Below, one piece after another: positions 28,601 to 41,984 of a stretch of DNA of 64,000 nt. This stretch comes from Melampsora larici-populina 98AG31. Lineage: Eukaryota > Basidiomycota > Pucciniomycetes > Pucciniales > Melampsoraceae. Each line of letters opens with the position of its first letter. The first letter of the stretch is position 1. The notes beneath the pieces were generated by a model. It saw nothing but the letters and a program-made list of their open reading frames with translations. It was not told the origin of the DNA and made no database searches. The position numbers were made by a program, and so were the translations under genes. The stretch spans positions 408,286 to 472,285 of the forward strand of contig NW_006768780.1 in assembly GCF_000204055.1 (NCBI RefSeq), given 5' to 3'.

Positions 28601-31600
28601 CGGTGGCTAATCCCATTCATGAGGGAACGGACATGCAACAAGGTGTACCGATTGAGGTACCGTCTCTGCCAGATCTTCATTCGACTGAGGAGGAGACTTC
28701 AATCTTTGTGACGGAGCCTATGGAATCGAGTATCGATCAGGCTCGAGCTACTGATGCGATGGACGTGGATCAACCTCTTGCAGAGTTGATTGCCTCGCCA
28801 GCACCGCCGGTCATGGAGCATGTCAGTACGAGTCTTTCGTGATATGTTTTATTGTTTCTGACCGAATCATGAGACATTTATTTGTTCCAGAACGAGCAAG
28901 CTTCATGGTCTAGATTGGAAGGACCAACTCAATGCGAGGAGGTTGACATGCTAGCGCTCAGCCCGCCCGCGCTCAGTCCCTCCACGCTCAGCCATTCCAA
29001 CGCTGTTGAATACGAGGCAGCGATGAACGACATCATGCAAAAAGTATTTGGCACCCAAGAGGTCATACACGACACTCCTGCACAGGAGGTGGGTCAAGAC
29101 GAACAAGACATCATCCAGAGTAACCCTAGCACACTTTTGAGGGATATCGAGTCAACAATTGAAGCGATCAATACTGAAATATCAAAAGCAGAAGCGCCTT
29201 TGACTATGGAAGTGATGTCTGAAGTGTTATCAGCCAATGAAGCCGTACATGACAAGACAGAATCTTCTGATCTGGTATGCCGATGTTCTTATTGTATCAT
29301 TGTGACCCAGCACACTATTTTTGAATCTCCATCAGCTGACAAACATCTTGACCACACAGGCCACGCAACATTCTGACGCCAAAGCCGCTGAAGATTTGGG
29401 AAGATCAGTCAGTATTTCGTTAAATTCAATGAAAACATACATCGGTATGCTCATGTGCTGTACATTTTGGCTTACAGCGACCGAGCTCTAGCAGGGGGCA
29501 TGTCAATGCTGTCACATTTGCTGACTCGCCGCTTCTTGAAGTAACTCCTGCGTCTCATATGGATTGGGTCGATGACACCGGCGACGAGGACGCAGAAAAG
29601 AGCATAAGCAGCGAGACACGTGTATCAACACATCGGACTGATGAACTCCCCACGCCACTGGCTAGTACGACTCAAGGCCAAAGGACACCTTCAGAATTAT
29701 CAGAAAGATTCACCTCATTAGGTCCTGCATCATTTGTCACATCTTCTGCTCCATCTTCAATAGCTTCTAGTGATACTATTTCGGCTCCAGCGTCTGTTGC
29801 CCCTCCTCCTCCTCTACCTAGTGCTTCGATGGGAGCTCCTACTGCCGCTCTCGGTTTAACCAATCAGATCAATAGGCGCTCATCTATTGATTCTAGCACA
29901 CATGCTGAACCACCATCTCCTTCTACCTCCACTCGCCAACGTAGTGCTCCAATCACGAAAGAGCAAGTCAATGCTCCCGGTCTACCTCATATTCAAGAGA
30001 CGGCGGATTTCTATAACGCACCTGGCTCAAATGATGACAACGTCCTCAACCCTCTCGATCCCCCTCCACCCAGCGATGTGTTCTCACTCGCGTCCTTACC
30101 ACCAGTAGTCGACCCGAATCCCTCCGATGAATCGACCAGTGTTCCAGAGCCTTTGGGACGTCCTGTTTTACCTGATCCGGGTAGAACACCGGCTCCAACT
30201 ACAGGCGAAGCGATCAGACTGGATGATATCCCCACCCCTTACTTGACCTCGATTAACAGTCAGTCAAGAGAGTCGAGTGTGGTGGTACAGGCAGCAGGCT
30301 CACCAAGTCCGCCCAAGTCGACGCTGATGCCCGAGTGCGAAATCAATGTGGCCGGATTGCCACACCAATGCAGTACGGCCTCAGAGGATCTAAGTCAAGT
30401 GGAGGCGAGTGAAAAGTTACCTGATCCTAGTATGCCACCGGCAGCAAGTACGATTCCTACTATTCAATTAGAAGATATTCAGTCCGCCCAACTGGCCTTA
30501 GATCCCGACAATGGCAACCATCCTTCACGTGAATCGAGTGTGGTCGCGCAGCCTGCTGGATCTCCTCAACCTACAACTGCTACTAAAGCTTTCTTCAGTC
30601 CTTCATTGACTTCGATGTCAGGGCCTACGGAATTTTTGAATCCGATGAACATCGGCAACTCTTCAACTTCATCTGCTGAGGCCAATCTAGGTGCCAACCC
30701 AATTCGTATCGAACCTTCTAACAATGGAACACAACTGTTAGATGCCGAAGGTACCAACCACGGCGTGGCAGACCAAGATAAGGGAGTTTACGAGGTCAAA
30801 CAAGCAGAGTCGTCTTCGATGGTAAGATTTGACATTTTGAAGCAGCATCAGCCATGTTTACTGATTTTTGGTGTGCCTTGTACACAGGTTGGTGTTTCGG
30901 CGAGTTTGGTATCTTCCCCGCTCTCCGCGCTACCTGCTGAAAGCGCGGACCTCCCCATCCCAGACGTCCTAAGCTCAAAGAAAGCATCCCATGACAGTGC
31001 CGTGTCCGGTTCACCGTCGACTAACGTCATCCATGACGGTTCGGACGAAAGTATGTCGCAACCGATGACAGGTGAAAAAGCTAAGCGGGGAAGACCAAAA
31101 GGCCGCAAAAGTGCTGCTTCCAAAAACATGGATGCTAATTATAGTGTAACGGCCAAGGAGATCGCCACGGAACGTGCTCGAGAGCTGCAATTGGAAGCAG
31201 ACCTCAAGTCAACTTTACAAAAACGAAAGCGAGCGAAGCAACCTTCTACACAAGCACACCCAATCGCTTCAGCCTCTCCGAAAAACGAAGGTGTAGTTGA
31301 AGGGCCACCAAAATCCAAGGATGGTAGTTCATCTGTGATACACACACCCAGAAAGGTTTATATCACTCGATCCCGACAGAGTACCAATGTTCCAACTGAT
31401 GATGGATCAGTTGTTGAGTCAAATATGACGGAGGAGGAGGAACCGGAAGATTTAATTGGATCTCAGACCCGTCAGATGCGAAGAGCAGCTTCCAATAGGC
31501 TAACATCCGCTTCACCTAAACCTCCTTCTCGTTCACCTCTGTCTCGACCATCGCGCTCACCTCTAGCTCGACTATCTCGCTCACCTCGATCTCGTCCATC

Positions 31601-32762
31601 AAGGTTTGGCTCACCTCGTACAAGTCCTGCTCCTGGTCCAACTAATCTGGTGGATAACTCAACCATGGTAGATATTCCTGAGGAAGAAGTAACAGTATCG
31701 CCTTTGCCGACTAAGAAGACGGGAAAAGGAAAGGGTAGGAAATCAAACCCGACTACTAGAATGTCCAGTCCTCCTGCTATTCCTGCAACTCCGATTCTTA
31801 ACAAAAAACCATCCTCGACCGCTTCTGAACCATCGGATATCGGTCAATCTAGTAAAAAACAAACCTTAGGAGCTGTTCCTGGAGGAGATACGAATATCGC
31901 TTCACAACTTTCGGCTGAACTTCAATTAAATGTTCCTGGGTTGATTTTACAACGAAGTAATGATGAGCTAGCTCCTAGAAGAAGATTACATCAACATCAT
32001 TCTTCTAGTACGTTACTGCCTACTCTGAATGTACCTTTGAAAGAACCGATGCCTTTAGAACAAACGGAGATGAAAGCGAAATCGAAGCCTGGGTCAACAC
32101 GTGGTGGACGTCGTCGACGATCTGAACTTGAAGGAAGACCACTTCCGAGTTCTCAACCACCTGTGACTAGATCACATTGTCATTATGTGAGAATCAAATT
32201 TACAAAGTTGAGTGAAAGGTTAAGGGATGAGGTGAAATTAGATACTTTTTTGGTTCCACAATGTGCTATGGGAGATGAAGATGTGAAAAACTTGATGGTA
32301 GAAGAAGGAGTAGAAGAAGTAGGAGATGCGACTGTTGAAGAACAATCTAGAAGTTTTAAGATTGGAACCGATGGGAAAAGAGTGAATGAAGGAGGAGGGA
32401 CATCGAATGAGATGATTGAAGGAGAAGAACAAGAACCAGAAGAGATGGTAGTGAATGAAGAGATGATGAAGTTATTGATCAGATTAGTTGGATTAGGATT
32501 GATTCATGAAGGACAAGTTGAAGTGCTTATGCCATTACCACTGTCAAATGGAAAGAAAATTGAAGGTGAAAATGAAGATGAAGATGAGATTGAAAGAGGT
32601 AGAAGATCAAGAAGAATGAGTCAAAGTAATAGTCCAGCTACTAGTGTGACTTCTTTTCGTAGTTATGATTCGAATCGAATGAAATCAAAAACGAAAACTA
32701 AAAGGAAAAGTAGTCATCTTAGAGATTCATCATTAATTTCAAGTAAAAAAACTAAACATTAA
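25665..32762 (+). CDS. Very long acidic disordered protein with AT-hook-like motifs (probable nuclear protein)
   Basis: Eight exons in phase: 25665-26830, 26905-28168, 28246-28311, 28399-28821, 28891-29274, 29360-29407, 29478-30821 and 30888-32762; 2189 residues. The last intron (30822-30887, 66 bp, GTAAGA...ACACAG) is in frame and could be retained. The protein is almost wholly low-complexity: Ser/Glu/Asp-rich first half (runs of EEEEEEDR, IPIDDDSDVEVSSS, IVIDDDDDEV, which resemble SUMO-interacting acidic patches), Ser/Pro/Thr-rich middle, then AT-hook-like KRGRPKGRKS near 31080 and an SR/SP repeat (SRSPLSRPSRSP). The only compact region is C-terminal, about 32160-32540, starting RSHCHYVRIKF and FLVPQCAMGDED and ending in a helix (EEMMKLLIRLVGLGLIHEG). 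A chromatin or nuclear-envelope role is suggested by composition; no family is recognised. Confidence 0.65.
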
Positions 32763-34780
32763 AATTCGATTCGATTCGATCTCTTAAAGTTATGTAGTTC
32801 ATGGATTGGATTGGTTGAGAAAAAATAAATTATTCAGAATTAAGAAATGCAAATTCAAAAAATGTACTTAAGTTTTTTTTTCTTTTCTTTGCTTTTTATG
32901 ATGTATATTGTATGTAGTATTTAAATGATGCAAACAAAAGGTTTTGATGGTTTGGTTTGTAAGGGTTGAATCATCTGTGCCTACTAGGAGTCTTGACACC
33001 TGATATCAAAGGTGAGCTTGGAGTGGAATACTTTCTTATTCATACATCATTCTGGGATCAAATTACTTCAAGTTGAGAAATTGAAATATCTTGGTCTTCT
33101 AGTCATGTGTATAGAATTTTTTGTTTTCTGGTCTATAATCATCATTTATACTTCTTAATCAAGTTGTCTTACGGTTTGTATCATGATGGTCATTTGGTTT
33201 AAGAGTAAAAACATCTCATATCCAAAAGGGAACATGTAAACAATTTCCCCATGATAAGAGACTTGTGGACCCATATCATGTACTTCATGTGCAAAATCTT
33301 CACATATGCTGGCCTATCTCTTTCAGGTAGATATCTGGTTTATCAAGTAGAGTGGCTGATCTCTGTGGAAAAAAGGTCTGGTGCTTTTTCCTATAACCGG
33401 GGCAGGTTTGAGAGCCACTATTGAAGTGCATTGTGTGATTTATAAATTTGCTGACACCAACTCTTTTGATGATCCTTAACTCTATCAAATCAGCTAAAAA
33501 AACAGGGTAATATTGAATTGAAGGTACCCAATTGTGAATCAATCATTCTTTTCACAATATCACTTGATCATAACAATTACAAAAACCAAATATATTCTCA
33601 TCTTTGATTCTTTCACACATCACCACATCCCCCCCTCAATCCATTTATGAAGTCTGAAATAATCTAAACAGAATTCATATGCCACAGGAAGAATGAATAC
33701 TTTCAGGAAATGACAAAATGATTTGTATTTATAAAGTTTAAGATTCAAACATCAATTTAAAAAAAAGGTTTACACAAGCTATACCCTAGAAAAATAAGGT
33801 TGAAATAAAAGCCATTCATATCACAAAGCTAGTGTTAGTGAGACCAAAAAATACCATCACAAGGACTTTTCTGGATTGTGTAATAAGAATTTCAAAGCTT
33901 CTTTCAAAAAAAAAAACAATTTTTCTTTTGAAAAACAAAAAAAAAGAAGTTGAAGAATAAACAAAAGAATTGTTTTTTTTATTGTGGAAAGAAATGTCTA
34001 TGAAACTGATGTATTTTTTAAGAAAATAAACAGAACTTCATTCAACCAAACCATTTTTTTCATTTTCTTTTTTCTGTGTGTCATGGGAGAGGAACACCTT
34101 TTAAACTGATATATTAAATTTAAACTAACTTCTTCAATTTTGATTTTCAAAATACAACATTACATAGAATTCAAACTCATTTATTCTTACCAGAAAAAAA
34201 ACCAAAAACCAAAAAAGAATACTACCTTTAAGTTCAATACGGTCAAAGACAAGTTTTCCTATAAGTGGATCAAGATAATAAAACAAGCCAAACTGTTTTT
34301 TTTCCTTTCGTGTTTTCTCTCAAATCCATTCTCTTCACAAAATACAAACAAAAATCAACTTCTTTCAATTTTTCAAACAAAAAATCACAGATCTATATTC
34401 TTTTTTTTCAAAACTTTAAAACTCTTTCAATGATACATTCAAAAAAACAAAACACAGAATTCATATTAATCCTCTTTCTTTTTCTTTTTTCTTTTTTTTC
34501 TTCATAATCAAATCAACCAAAACGTAAAAAAAACAATACAAAAAAACCCATTTCTTTCTTCTTATACAAACCTTTCAATTATCTTTTTTCTGTCATAAAT
34601 TCCACAACTATTAATTTTGAACAATTCGATTTTTTCCAAAAAAAAAAAATCGCGTTGATGGTAAGTATATTAAAAAACCTCATCCCCTTCTTCACTTTCA
34701 TTTTTCTTCTTTTCATCAATTCCATTCCATTCCATTTTTTCAAATCTTCCAAATAGACATAAGTATAAAGTATTTTTTTT
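32763..34780. other. Convergent intergenic region, very AT-rich
   Basis: Poly-A and poly-T tracts dominate, notably 33900-34500. Open frames here (34140-34507) are artefacts of low complexity. No gene is supported. Confidence 0.5.
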
Positions 34781-37700
34781 TCATCTTGCACAAACCTCAA
34801 AGTTTCCAAACAAAGATCCCAGATGATGATGATCATCATTCTCCTGTTCTCCGACCAAAAAATCTTGCTCCAAATCCAGCCCATGAATCCTTCTTCTTCT
34901 ACTACTTCTACTTCTCAAACTTTCATCTTCTTCCACTTCTTCTTCATTCCCACCTCTTCTTCTTCTTCCATTCTGAATACTATCAATCCTAACGATCCGA
35001 CTTCTTTCATCATCTTCTGCTTCTTCTACATTCCTATTAGATCTAACCTCTCCCATATCAATCAATTCATTCAATTCGTTTTCTTCTAATCTTTCTTCTC
35101 TGCTTTGTGAAGTTTCTAATGAAATGGATGATGATCTGATCATTCTATTTAACCTAGGTCTTGAATCTCTTATGGGAATTCCATCAAGATCAAGTGAATC
35201 GGCTCTAGGATTTAAACTTGGATTGGTAATAGGTGAATTCGAAACTCTTGAAGATCTTCTAGTAGTATTCGAAGTAGTATTCAATGAAGTGGGATTCAAA
35301 CCTGGAACCATCTCTCCTTCTCGGTCTTCTTCTTCTTCTGCATCAGCTTGTTGTAAATTGGTATCCAAGTTGGGACTACTTTCAAACCTATAATTCGATA
35401 ATCTAATAGCTCTACTTCTAACTAAATCTCTAGACCCTTCATTCCTTTCGACCTCAGGTCCTAAAGCAGACCAACGTCTATTATGAATCTGTCTAACTTC
35501 TCCAACAAGTCTTGAAGGAGTTCTAGTCGAAACAGTTTCAGTAGGAATCATCGAATTAGAAATCATGGCTGTATTCAAAAGTCTTCTACCTAAAAACCTA
35601 TGTCTTGGTGATGATTGAGTGGATTGATACGAAGCAAAATCAACGGATGCTCTCAGATCATTCAAGTCAACTAAACTTGAATCCAGAATCGAACTTCTCA
35701 TTCTTTGGGTCATCGTATTAGCAGTACTATAACCCATGATATCATCTAACAAACCTCCTTCTTCATTCCTATTCCCATTCTCATTCTCATTCTCATCTTG
35801 ACTTCTATCTTTCCAATCTTCTTCTGATCCGATATATCCATCTCTCAAATCTTTTTCATAAACCATCTGTTTAGCTTGTAATAATTGTGCTTTCTTATTA
35901 TGATGTCCTTGTTGTCTTTGTTGTGAATAAAATGAAAATGTTCGATTGGTTGGAATAAAGTTTGCAATCATTCCTTTCTCGTATCTAGGTATATATGTAA
36001 TTCTTTTGAGATAATAAAAAAATCGATGTTGAGTTGATGACCATCTTTCACAATAAAAACAATGAACTTTAACCCAATGTCCAACGATATGACCACTACA
36101 CCCCCAAAAAAAACAGATTAGAACCAGAATCTAAAACAAAACAAAATGATGATTGAAAACTTACCAAGAAAGACAACCGATATATTCTTTAGTACAATAA
36201 CAAACAAACCTATCTTGTTGATCACTTTCATCATCTTTAATACATGGATTAGAAGGATCATTTTCGAATTCTAATCTAGATTCATGATCAACAATTCCAA
36301 CGGATTGAGAAATAGGATAGGAATCAGATGACAAAACATTTTCGATAGGAGTTTTAAACATCCCATTGGGAATCGGTTTACGTGCTGCATGTGATGGATT
36401 GATAGATCGGATCGTGATGAGTTTTCCACATCCTTGGGTGATTCCTCTTGATAAAGATGATGAACGGGTTCTTGATGAGCTTGAAGTACTCGGATTTGCC
36501 AATTGGAATCCTTTGGGTAAAGTTTGAGGACGTGAGAAGATTGAACGATCAGCTTGAGGTGCACCACAGTAAACTAAATAAACTTGAATTGAAGATCTAG
36601 AGATCGGATCTGATAAAGAAGTCGGATTAGATCCTTGATGGATCCCACGATTCAAATTATTATTAGCTTGACGTTGTGATCGGATGTTACGTAAGGTGCC
36701 TACTAAATTACGTCGAACAGGTTCAGCTGAAAGTGAAGTGGGAGGGTTTTGATGGTTTTGATTCTGGACAGAAGGATGATGATGGTTCATGGTAAGTTGA
36801 CGTAATCGGTTCACTGCCATCGTTCTATCTAGACCAGCATCAAAATCATTATGCATCTGTTCCACTAATGCATGTCTCCAATCAGTTGTTTCATTATTAA
36901 TCAACAATCTTCTTCTTCTGTTATTGGATAATTGAGTGATTTGATTAGGTCGTTCATTCGACTCTCCTGATGATCTTGATTGAGGATTTGAAACAAGATT
37001 TGTAGTTTGAGTAGTAGATCTTCTTGGTAAGACGTCTTGATTTTCAGTGGATGGATTAGGTTCTGGTCTGTCAAAAGATTCGAATAAGCTCATGCTAACA
37101 TCTGAAGGTTGTTCAACCGTATTATCAAGTCGATCTGTTGTAATTGGATTTGAGTCCATAATCAATCCAGTCAGATTTGATGCTCGCCTAGAGAATCGTG
37201 ATGATTCATCATGAGCTTGACGTTCAGGAAGATCATCATAAGGAGTTGGTAATCCTAAAGCTTCAGCTATAGTCATACTGTTATGATGAGCAGCTGCTTC
37301 TACCAATAAAGGATCTGGATCGTTTCCTAAATCAACGTTATCGATTGAACTAGTATCTCTACCTCTTCTAATCCTAGATTGATGACCATTTTGTAATGAA
37401 GTGAAAAACAGAGCAGCGTTTTGATCCGATTCAGAATCGTTTAATAAATCAGATGTTTCTGTAGTTTGTTGATTTGAATCATCTGACGAATCTGATACTG
37501 ATGAAGGTCTACTCAGATCATTAAGATTAACTGACATCAGATTGTTTTGTGGATCTTGAAAATGACCATTGAAAAGATAAGGACCTTGTGAAGTGGATGA
37601 TGGTCTTTGATTGAGATTGACTCGATTGGTGGGTGGTGTAGGTGGTAAATGAATAGGAGGTGAAATTGGTCGATGGTTGATCGAAGGAGTTTCTTCTTCT

Positions 37701-38206
37701 GATTGAGTTTGTGATGTTGAACTTGTAGGTTGAAGGAATTGTAAGAATTGAGAAGGAATTGAAGTTTGAGATTGAGGATTTCGTCTAGCTTCTTGTCTTT
37801 GACTAAATTCTTCTCTTAATCTTGCATTTCTTTCATAAATCGATATCGAACGTTCTGCTGCACTCGTTTCTGGTTCAGGAGAAAGTCGATCTTGTGATCT
37901 TAATTGAGATGGTGGTCTGATTTCTCTTCTTCTTCTTGTGAAATCTTCAATAGCTCTAGCATGAGGTCCAAACATAGAGACTGAGTTTCTGATAGTTTGA
38001 ATTGGATTGGGAGGTGAAGATTCAGATGATTGATTGAGTGGATTGAGTTCAGATGTTCTTTGATCCATGGTGAAGGAAGACAGTTGTTGTTGTCTAAGTC
38101 TTGCTCTTTGTCGATTTAATAGTTGATTTAGTTCTTGTTGTCTTTGTAACAAATTTATGATTGAAGGTCCATGATGATGATGATGATTAGTAGTAGTGGG
38201 TTCCAT
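34781..38206 (-). CDS. FAM72-family protein with long disordered extensions
   Basis: Two exons on the minus strand (36165-38206 and 34781-36095) join in phase across a GTAAGT...GTGTAG intron to 1118 residues. The splice restores a Cys-rich block: VCYCTKEYIGCLSC, then GHIVGHWVKVHCFYC. This matches the FAM72 signature (CKC...IACLKCGNIVGYHV...C..C) in spacing. An earlier Cys pair (VYCGAP and GCGKLITIR) lies where FAM72 has its first CxxC. FAM72 proteins are usually about 150 residues; here the domain sits at about residues 540-710, with a Ser/Asn/Gln-rich N-terminal region before and an Arg/Glu-rich C-terminal region after. Animal FAM72A antagonises uracil-DNA glycosylase UNG2; whether this applies in fungi is unknown. 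The start at 38206 (MEPTTTNHHHHH) is the first ATG of the frame. Confidence 0.7.
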
Positions 38207-39695
38207 GAATTGAGTTGGAATGAGAATGAGAACTGGTCAACTGATTCAAATCAAAAACCATTTCATCTCAACCAACCAACCCCAATCAATCAATCTTAAA
38301 CACTTAACTCAATTAAGTACTTAAGCACTTGGTTCTATCCCCAATCAAATTCTCCAACTCCTTTATACCAATCACTTCACTTCACTCACTACACACACAT
38401 CCTTTGGTTGGACTTCCAGTAATGTGTACATCACTTACGTCTGCAAACATTATGCCATCTCAACCTTTGAGAACTCGTTGGAATTGCTTAAATTCTTGAA
38501 CTACTTGGATAAATCAGTCCGGCTTAAGCAATGTATATCCTTAAGCCAATTTCCTGAACAATAGGTGATTTAAGCTGTGAAGGAATTCGAACAGCAAGAA
38601 AAAAAACCAGTGATAAATGATAAATTGATTCATCGCCTTCTTTTCATTTGCTGTGCGGTCTAAAATTCTCATTACATCAACTGTTTTAAATTCCTTGCGT
38701 CATCTTTCTTGTGGATTATTTTCTTCACCCAAATAACGAAGCAAGTTTTTTGATTTTCATATATAAATCAAGCATGGGTTACATAGCACCCCGGCAAAGC
38801 GCATTGACCTGCGAAGGATATCTTAATGGGTACTTCGAGGGGATCTGAGGTAAACTCACGATGAAAGAGTTTAGCCAGAATTGGGGCGTGGAGGCCTGGT
38901 TGCAATGTATGGATAAAAAAAGACTATGGTAGAATAGTTTTTAGGTACATAAAGCAAGGACTCAAAGGTATTAAAAAAGAGGGCCGGTATGGCGCGGCCT
39001 ACAAAAGTATCACAAATTAGATTATAAGAGAGAGGTGGGTGGGAGTATGTTTTAATTTCCTTTGAGAATGGGATCCAAAAGTGGAATGAACCCGAGTTTG
39101 GGATCCTCTACAATTTGTATATGGTCATCATGAGGGTAAAGAGAATCCTCAATGTAAGTGGTAATGAGGAATTAAAACACACACAACATGATGGCTTCCA
39201 CATTGTTTGTCTTGGCTACACCACGAAGGCCTGAAAGCGGTTGACAAACCGGGGGTCTTTTTCAGTTGACCAACCGAAATGCCTGGTGCGGCAGATACGG
39301 TTGGTCAACTACGCTACGCCAATCCGTGTATCAACTGTGGGTACAGCATTGGTTTGAACCCGGTTCCAAACACGGCTTAAATCCCGTTTAGACACTGATT
39401 ACGACAGGCAAAGCCAGCAGGCAGTTTTGTTGGTTCTGGTTCTCATTTTTGGGGCTATGAAAGATACACGACATGGCATAAAGCCGCTGATTTTCACAAA
39501 TACAATGGGAGGCAGCTACAGACAGAACAGACAGACAGGATGAAAAGAATGAAAACTAAAATTTGAAACTATACATCATGGATCTAATACACACACACAC
39601 ACACACACACAAAGATAAGACAGAAATCATTGTTGTTGTAATCACCTTTGTCGACCAACAACCAATCTCATATGCCGTAAATACTAATACTAATC
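38207..39695. other. Intergenic region bordering the transposon nest
   Basis: No gene is supported. It holds a perfect 13-bp inverted repeat (AGTTGACCAACCG at 39264-39276, complement at 39298-39310), a (AC)n run and a GC-richer patch at 39220-39430 that may be the terminal part of the DNA transposon, although no matching right end is visible. Confidence 0.4.
39589..39611. repeat. (AC)n microsatellite
   Basis: A perfect AC dinucleotide run of 23 bp. Confidence 0.95.
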
Positions 39696-41984
39696 CTAAT
39701 CTTCTTCTTCTTCATCATCATTCTCATCCTCTTCTTCTTCTTCTTCTTCTTCTTCTTCTTTCTCATCCTCTTCTTCTTCTTCTTCTTTCTCATCCTCTTC
39801 TTCTTCTTCTTCATCATTCTTGTCAATATTGTCAATATTGTCATTATCATCCTCCTTCTCAGCCTGCCTTTCGTCTTGTTTGTGAAGCAACTCGTCCTCT
39901 GGAACCTCCGAGCCCCACGTTTCATTGATATTTCTCACCATAACACAAATTGAAGCCTCGTCCGGTACCGGAAATGATGTGAGAGGTCTGACTACTGACA
40001 AAGGCTTATTATTGCCAAATACCTCCAAGTCTTCTGACAAGCACAGGATGGCGAACCTGTTGCAGATCAAATGAGTATGATGCAAAATCTATCAAAGACA
40101 AGACCAAACTTACGCATGTCGATACCTGCTGGATCGTGATCGCAAATACTCTAGTTTCTCATCCACAATCCCCCACAAGGTTGCACCGTCTTTGTAATCC
40201 GCCTTGTAAAAGCCCCAATGGCAGGCTTGCATCCGCTGAAAAGAATAATAAACATATTTAATTGTATTGAAAATGGAAAATGTCAAGAGAAGAGCGTACA
40301 ATGTAAGCGTAACGAGCCTTTTGAAGATGTCCCACCTGTTCAAAGATCTCGTCACAAACAGGTACACGGCCGCCGACTTGTCCAAATTCTTTATCGTGAA
40401 GCTATATCGATTAAAGTTCAGCTTGATGTGAGCGAAGAGTAAGTATAGTAACAGAAACTTACCCTGGCCACGACCCCATTGAGTGTGGGTATGGCACCAG
40501 TGCCTGTGCTGCCAGTTTGGCCTGGTAAATGTATATTCTCGAGAAGCTGAAAAGTCAGAGATACAAATCTTTAGAGTAATTAATAAATTAAGGAAATCAG
40601 AAAAAGACTTGCAATGGTTTCAAATTCTTTGCGTACTTCCTTCAACACAACATTGACCAAGGTGTTGAGAGATTTAGCATCCGCCACTTTTGGGTTCTTG
40701 CCATATCCACGTGGAAGCAAACGTTTTTTCCATTTATCAGGATTGGACATAATGCCATCCTATTTCTGGTTTCAGTAATAGGACTCGTAAGAGAGAGAGA
40801 GAGAAAGGAAAATGCTTACCATGACTGTAGCTTATAGAGACAGAGGGAGGGTGAGCTTGTCGCCCATCTTGTCTTTGGTTGCAGTGTAGGCCTGCAAGTC
40901 ACCTCACAAGATATTCTTCGTGGCGATCTGGCGAATCGATTTCTGAAGATGATAATGTCAGTTGATTTCGCTTGATGGTTGATGATAAACTGGAATCTTA
41001 CTCGTAGCTCAGCAGAGTCGTCCTTTGAAAGCCAGGGTGCAGCTGCAGCCGGAGTTCCAACAGCAGTAGATTTGGACGTCGCGAGCTTCCGAACTTCGGT
41101 AATCTGACGTGTAAGATCGTTGTGGATGGTTGTCATGTGTTGTCAATTGGATAGAGCAAGTGACATATAGGCCATGAATTGCTCTTCAGTCGTAGAAGCC
41201 TGCCGAATGGAACCTGAGTCAGTGAAAGTGAGAAAAGAAAGACACTAAACCCACTCACACTACACAACTGTCGGCCCATGGCGAGGTGATGGTCGTCGAG
41301 ATCAGCGCGATTAGAGTATCGATTAAAAGTTTGTAATCTAGATCCCTGCAGGGGAACAAACTTTGGGGGATGGAGGGTCGTGTAATTGCGACTGTTGTTG
41401 GTGTTGGTGTTGTTGATGTTGGCAATGGGCTCGGTGTCGTTCTCGTAATCGCTTTCGCCGTATTCATGGCCTAAGTGAGATAGAAGTGATTAATACAGGA
41501 TTGAAAAGCTGAAATAAATTGATTCGAGATCATTTGACTTACACATACTCAAGTTTCTTGGTGGTGGTTCTGGTCCAAGGGGAAGAAATTGATCCAAATC
41601 TTTGGGATCAAATGGATTTTCTGACGGAGGTGACAGCTCCTTCGAAGGAGGCGGGCGGCTTTGGGCTGTCTTCGGTTTCGATTTACCTTTGTTATTTGGT
41701 TGCACTTTTTTATTCGAAGTAGTATCTTGCAAAGCCGGAGGCGCCTTACGCTTACTGATCACTGGTTTCTTTGATAAGGTTGGTTTGGGTCGCTCACGCA
41801 AAGTACGGCGGCCTACAATTGGGGTTCTGGAAGTTGACTCTTGATATCGATGGGAAGTGGAAGCAGGGGCTTTGGATCCTGAAGTCAAGTGTATCTCTCC
41901 GTCCGGAGCTTTCAAGGGAGTTGCTTGATGAGTCGATTTCGTCGATTTCTTTGGTGGCATGGGGAAAAAGCGGCCTTGAGACAT
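39696..41984 (-). pseudogene. Multi-exon transposon-associated gene with polyacidic tail, interrupted by in-frame stops
   Basis: Minus strand. The start at 41984 gives MSQGRFFPMPPKKSTKS and a basic Pro/Ser/Lys-rich exon (to 41543), then exon 41264-41470, then an exon with QASTTEEQFMAYMSLALSN before an in-frame TGA (41143-41145), after which the same frame continues HMTTIHNDLTRQITEVRKL. Further exons contain another TGA (40904-40906) and a TAA (40832-40834) in the coding-like frame KSIRQIATKNIL..GDLQAY. Later exons (NPDKWKKRLLPRGYGK, LLENIHLPGQTG, LHDKEFGQVGGRVPVC, QACHWGFYKADYKDGATLWG) look coding, ending in a polyglutamate/aspartate tail (39696-39835, GAA/GAG repeats). No domain is recognised. 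It lies head-outward beside the transposase gene and is probably an accessory gene of that element. Confidence 0.5.

Noticed and set aside
30822..30887. Continuous reading through 66 bp in the long disordered-protein gene
   Set aside because: The segment begins GTAAGA and ends ACACAG and its residues (FDILKQHQPCLLIFGVP) are unlike the flanks, so an in-frame intron is more likely.
34140..34507. Overlapping plus-strand open frames rich in Phe, Lys and Asn
   Set aside because: They come from poly-A/poly-T DNA and have no splice or domain support.
39668..39925. Met/Lys/Arg-rich minus-strand frame in the GAA/GAG repeat region
   Set aside because: It is a shifted frame of the trinucleotide repeat; the Glu/Asp frame joins in phase to upstream exons.
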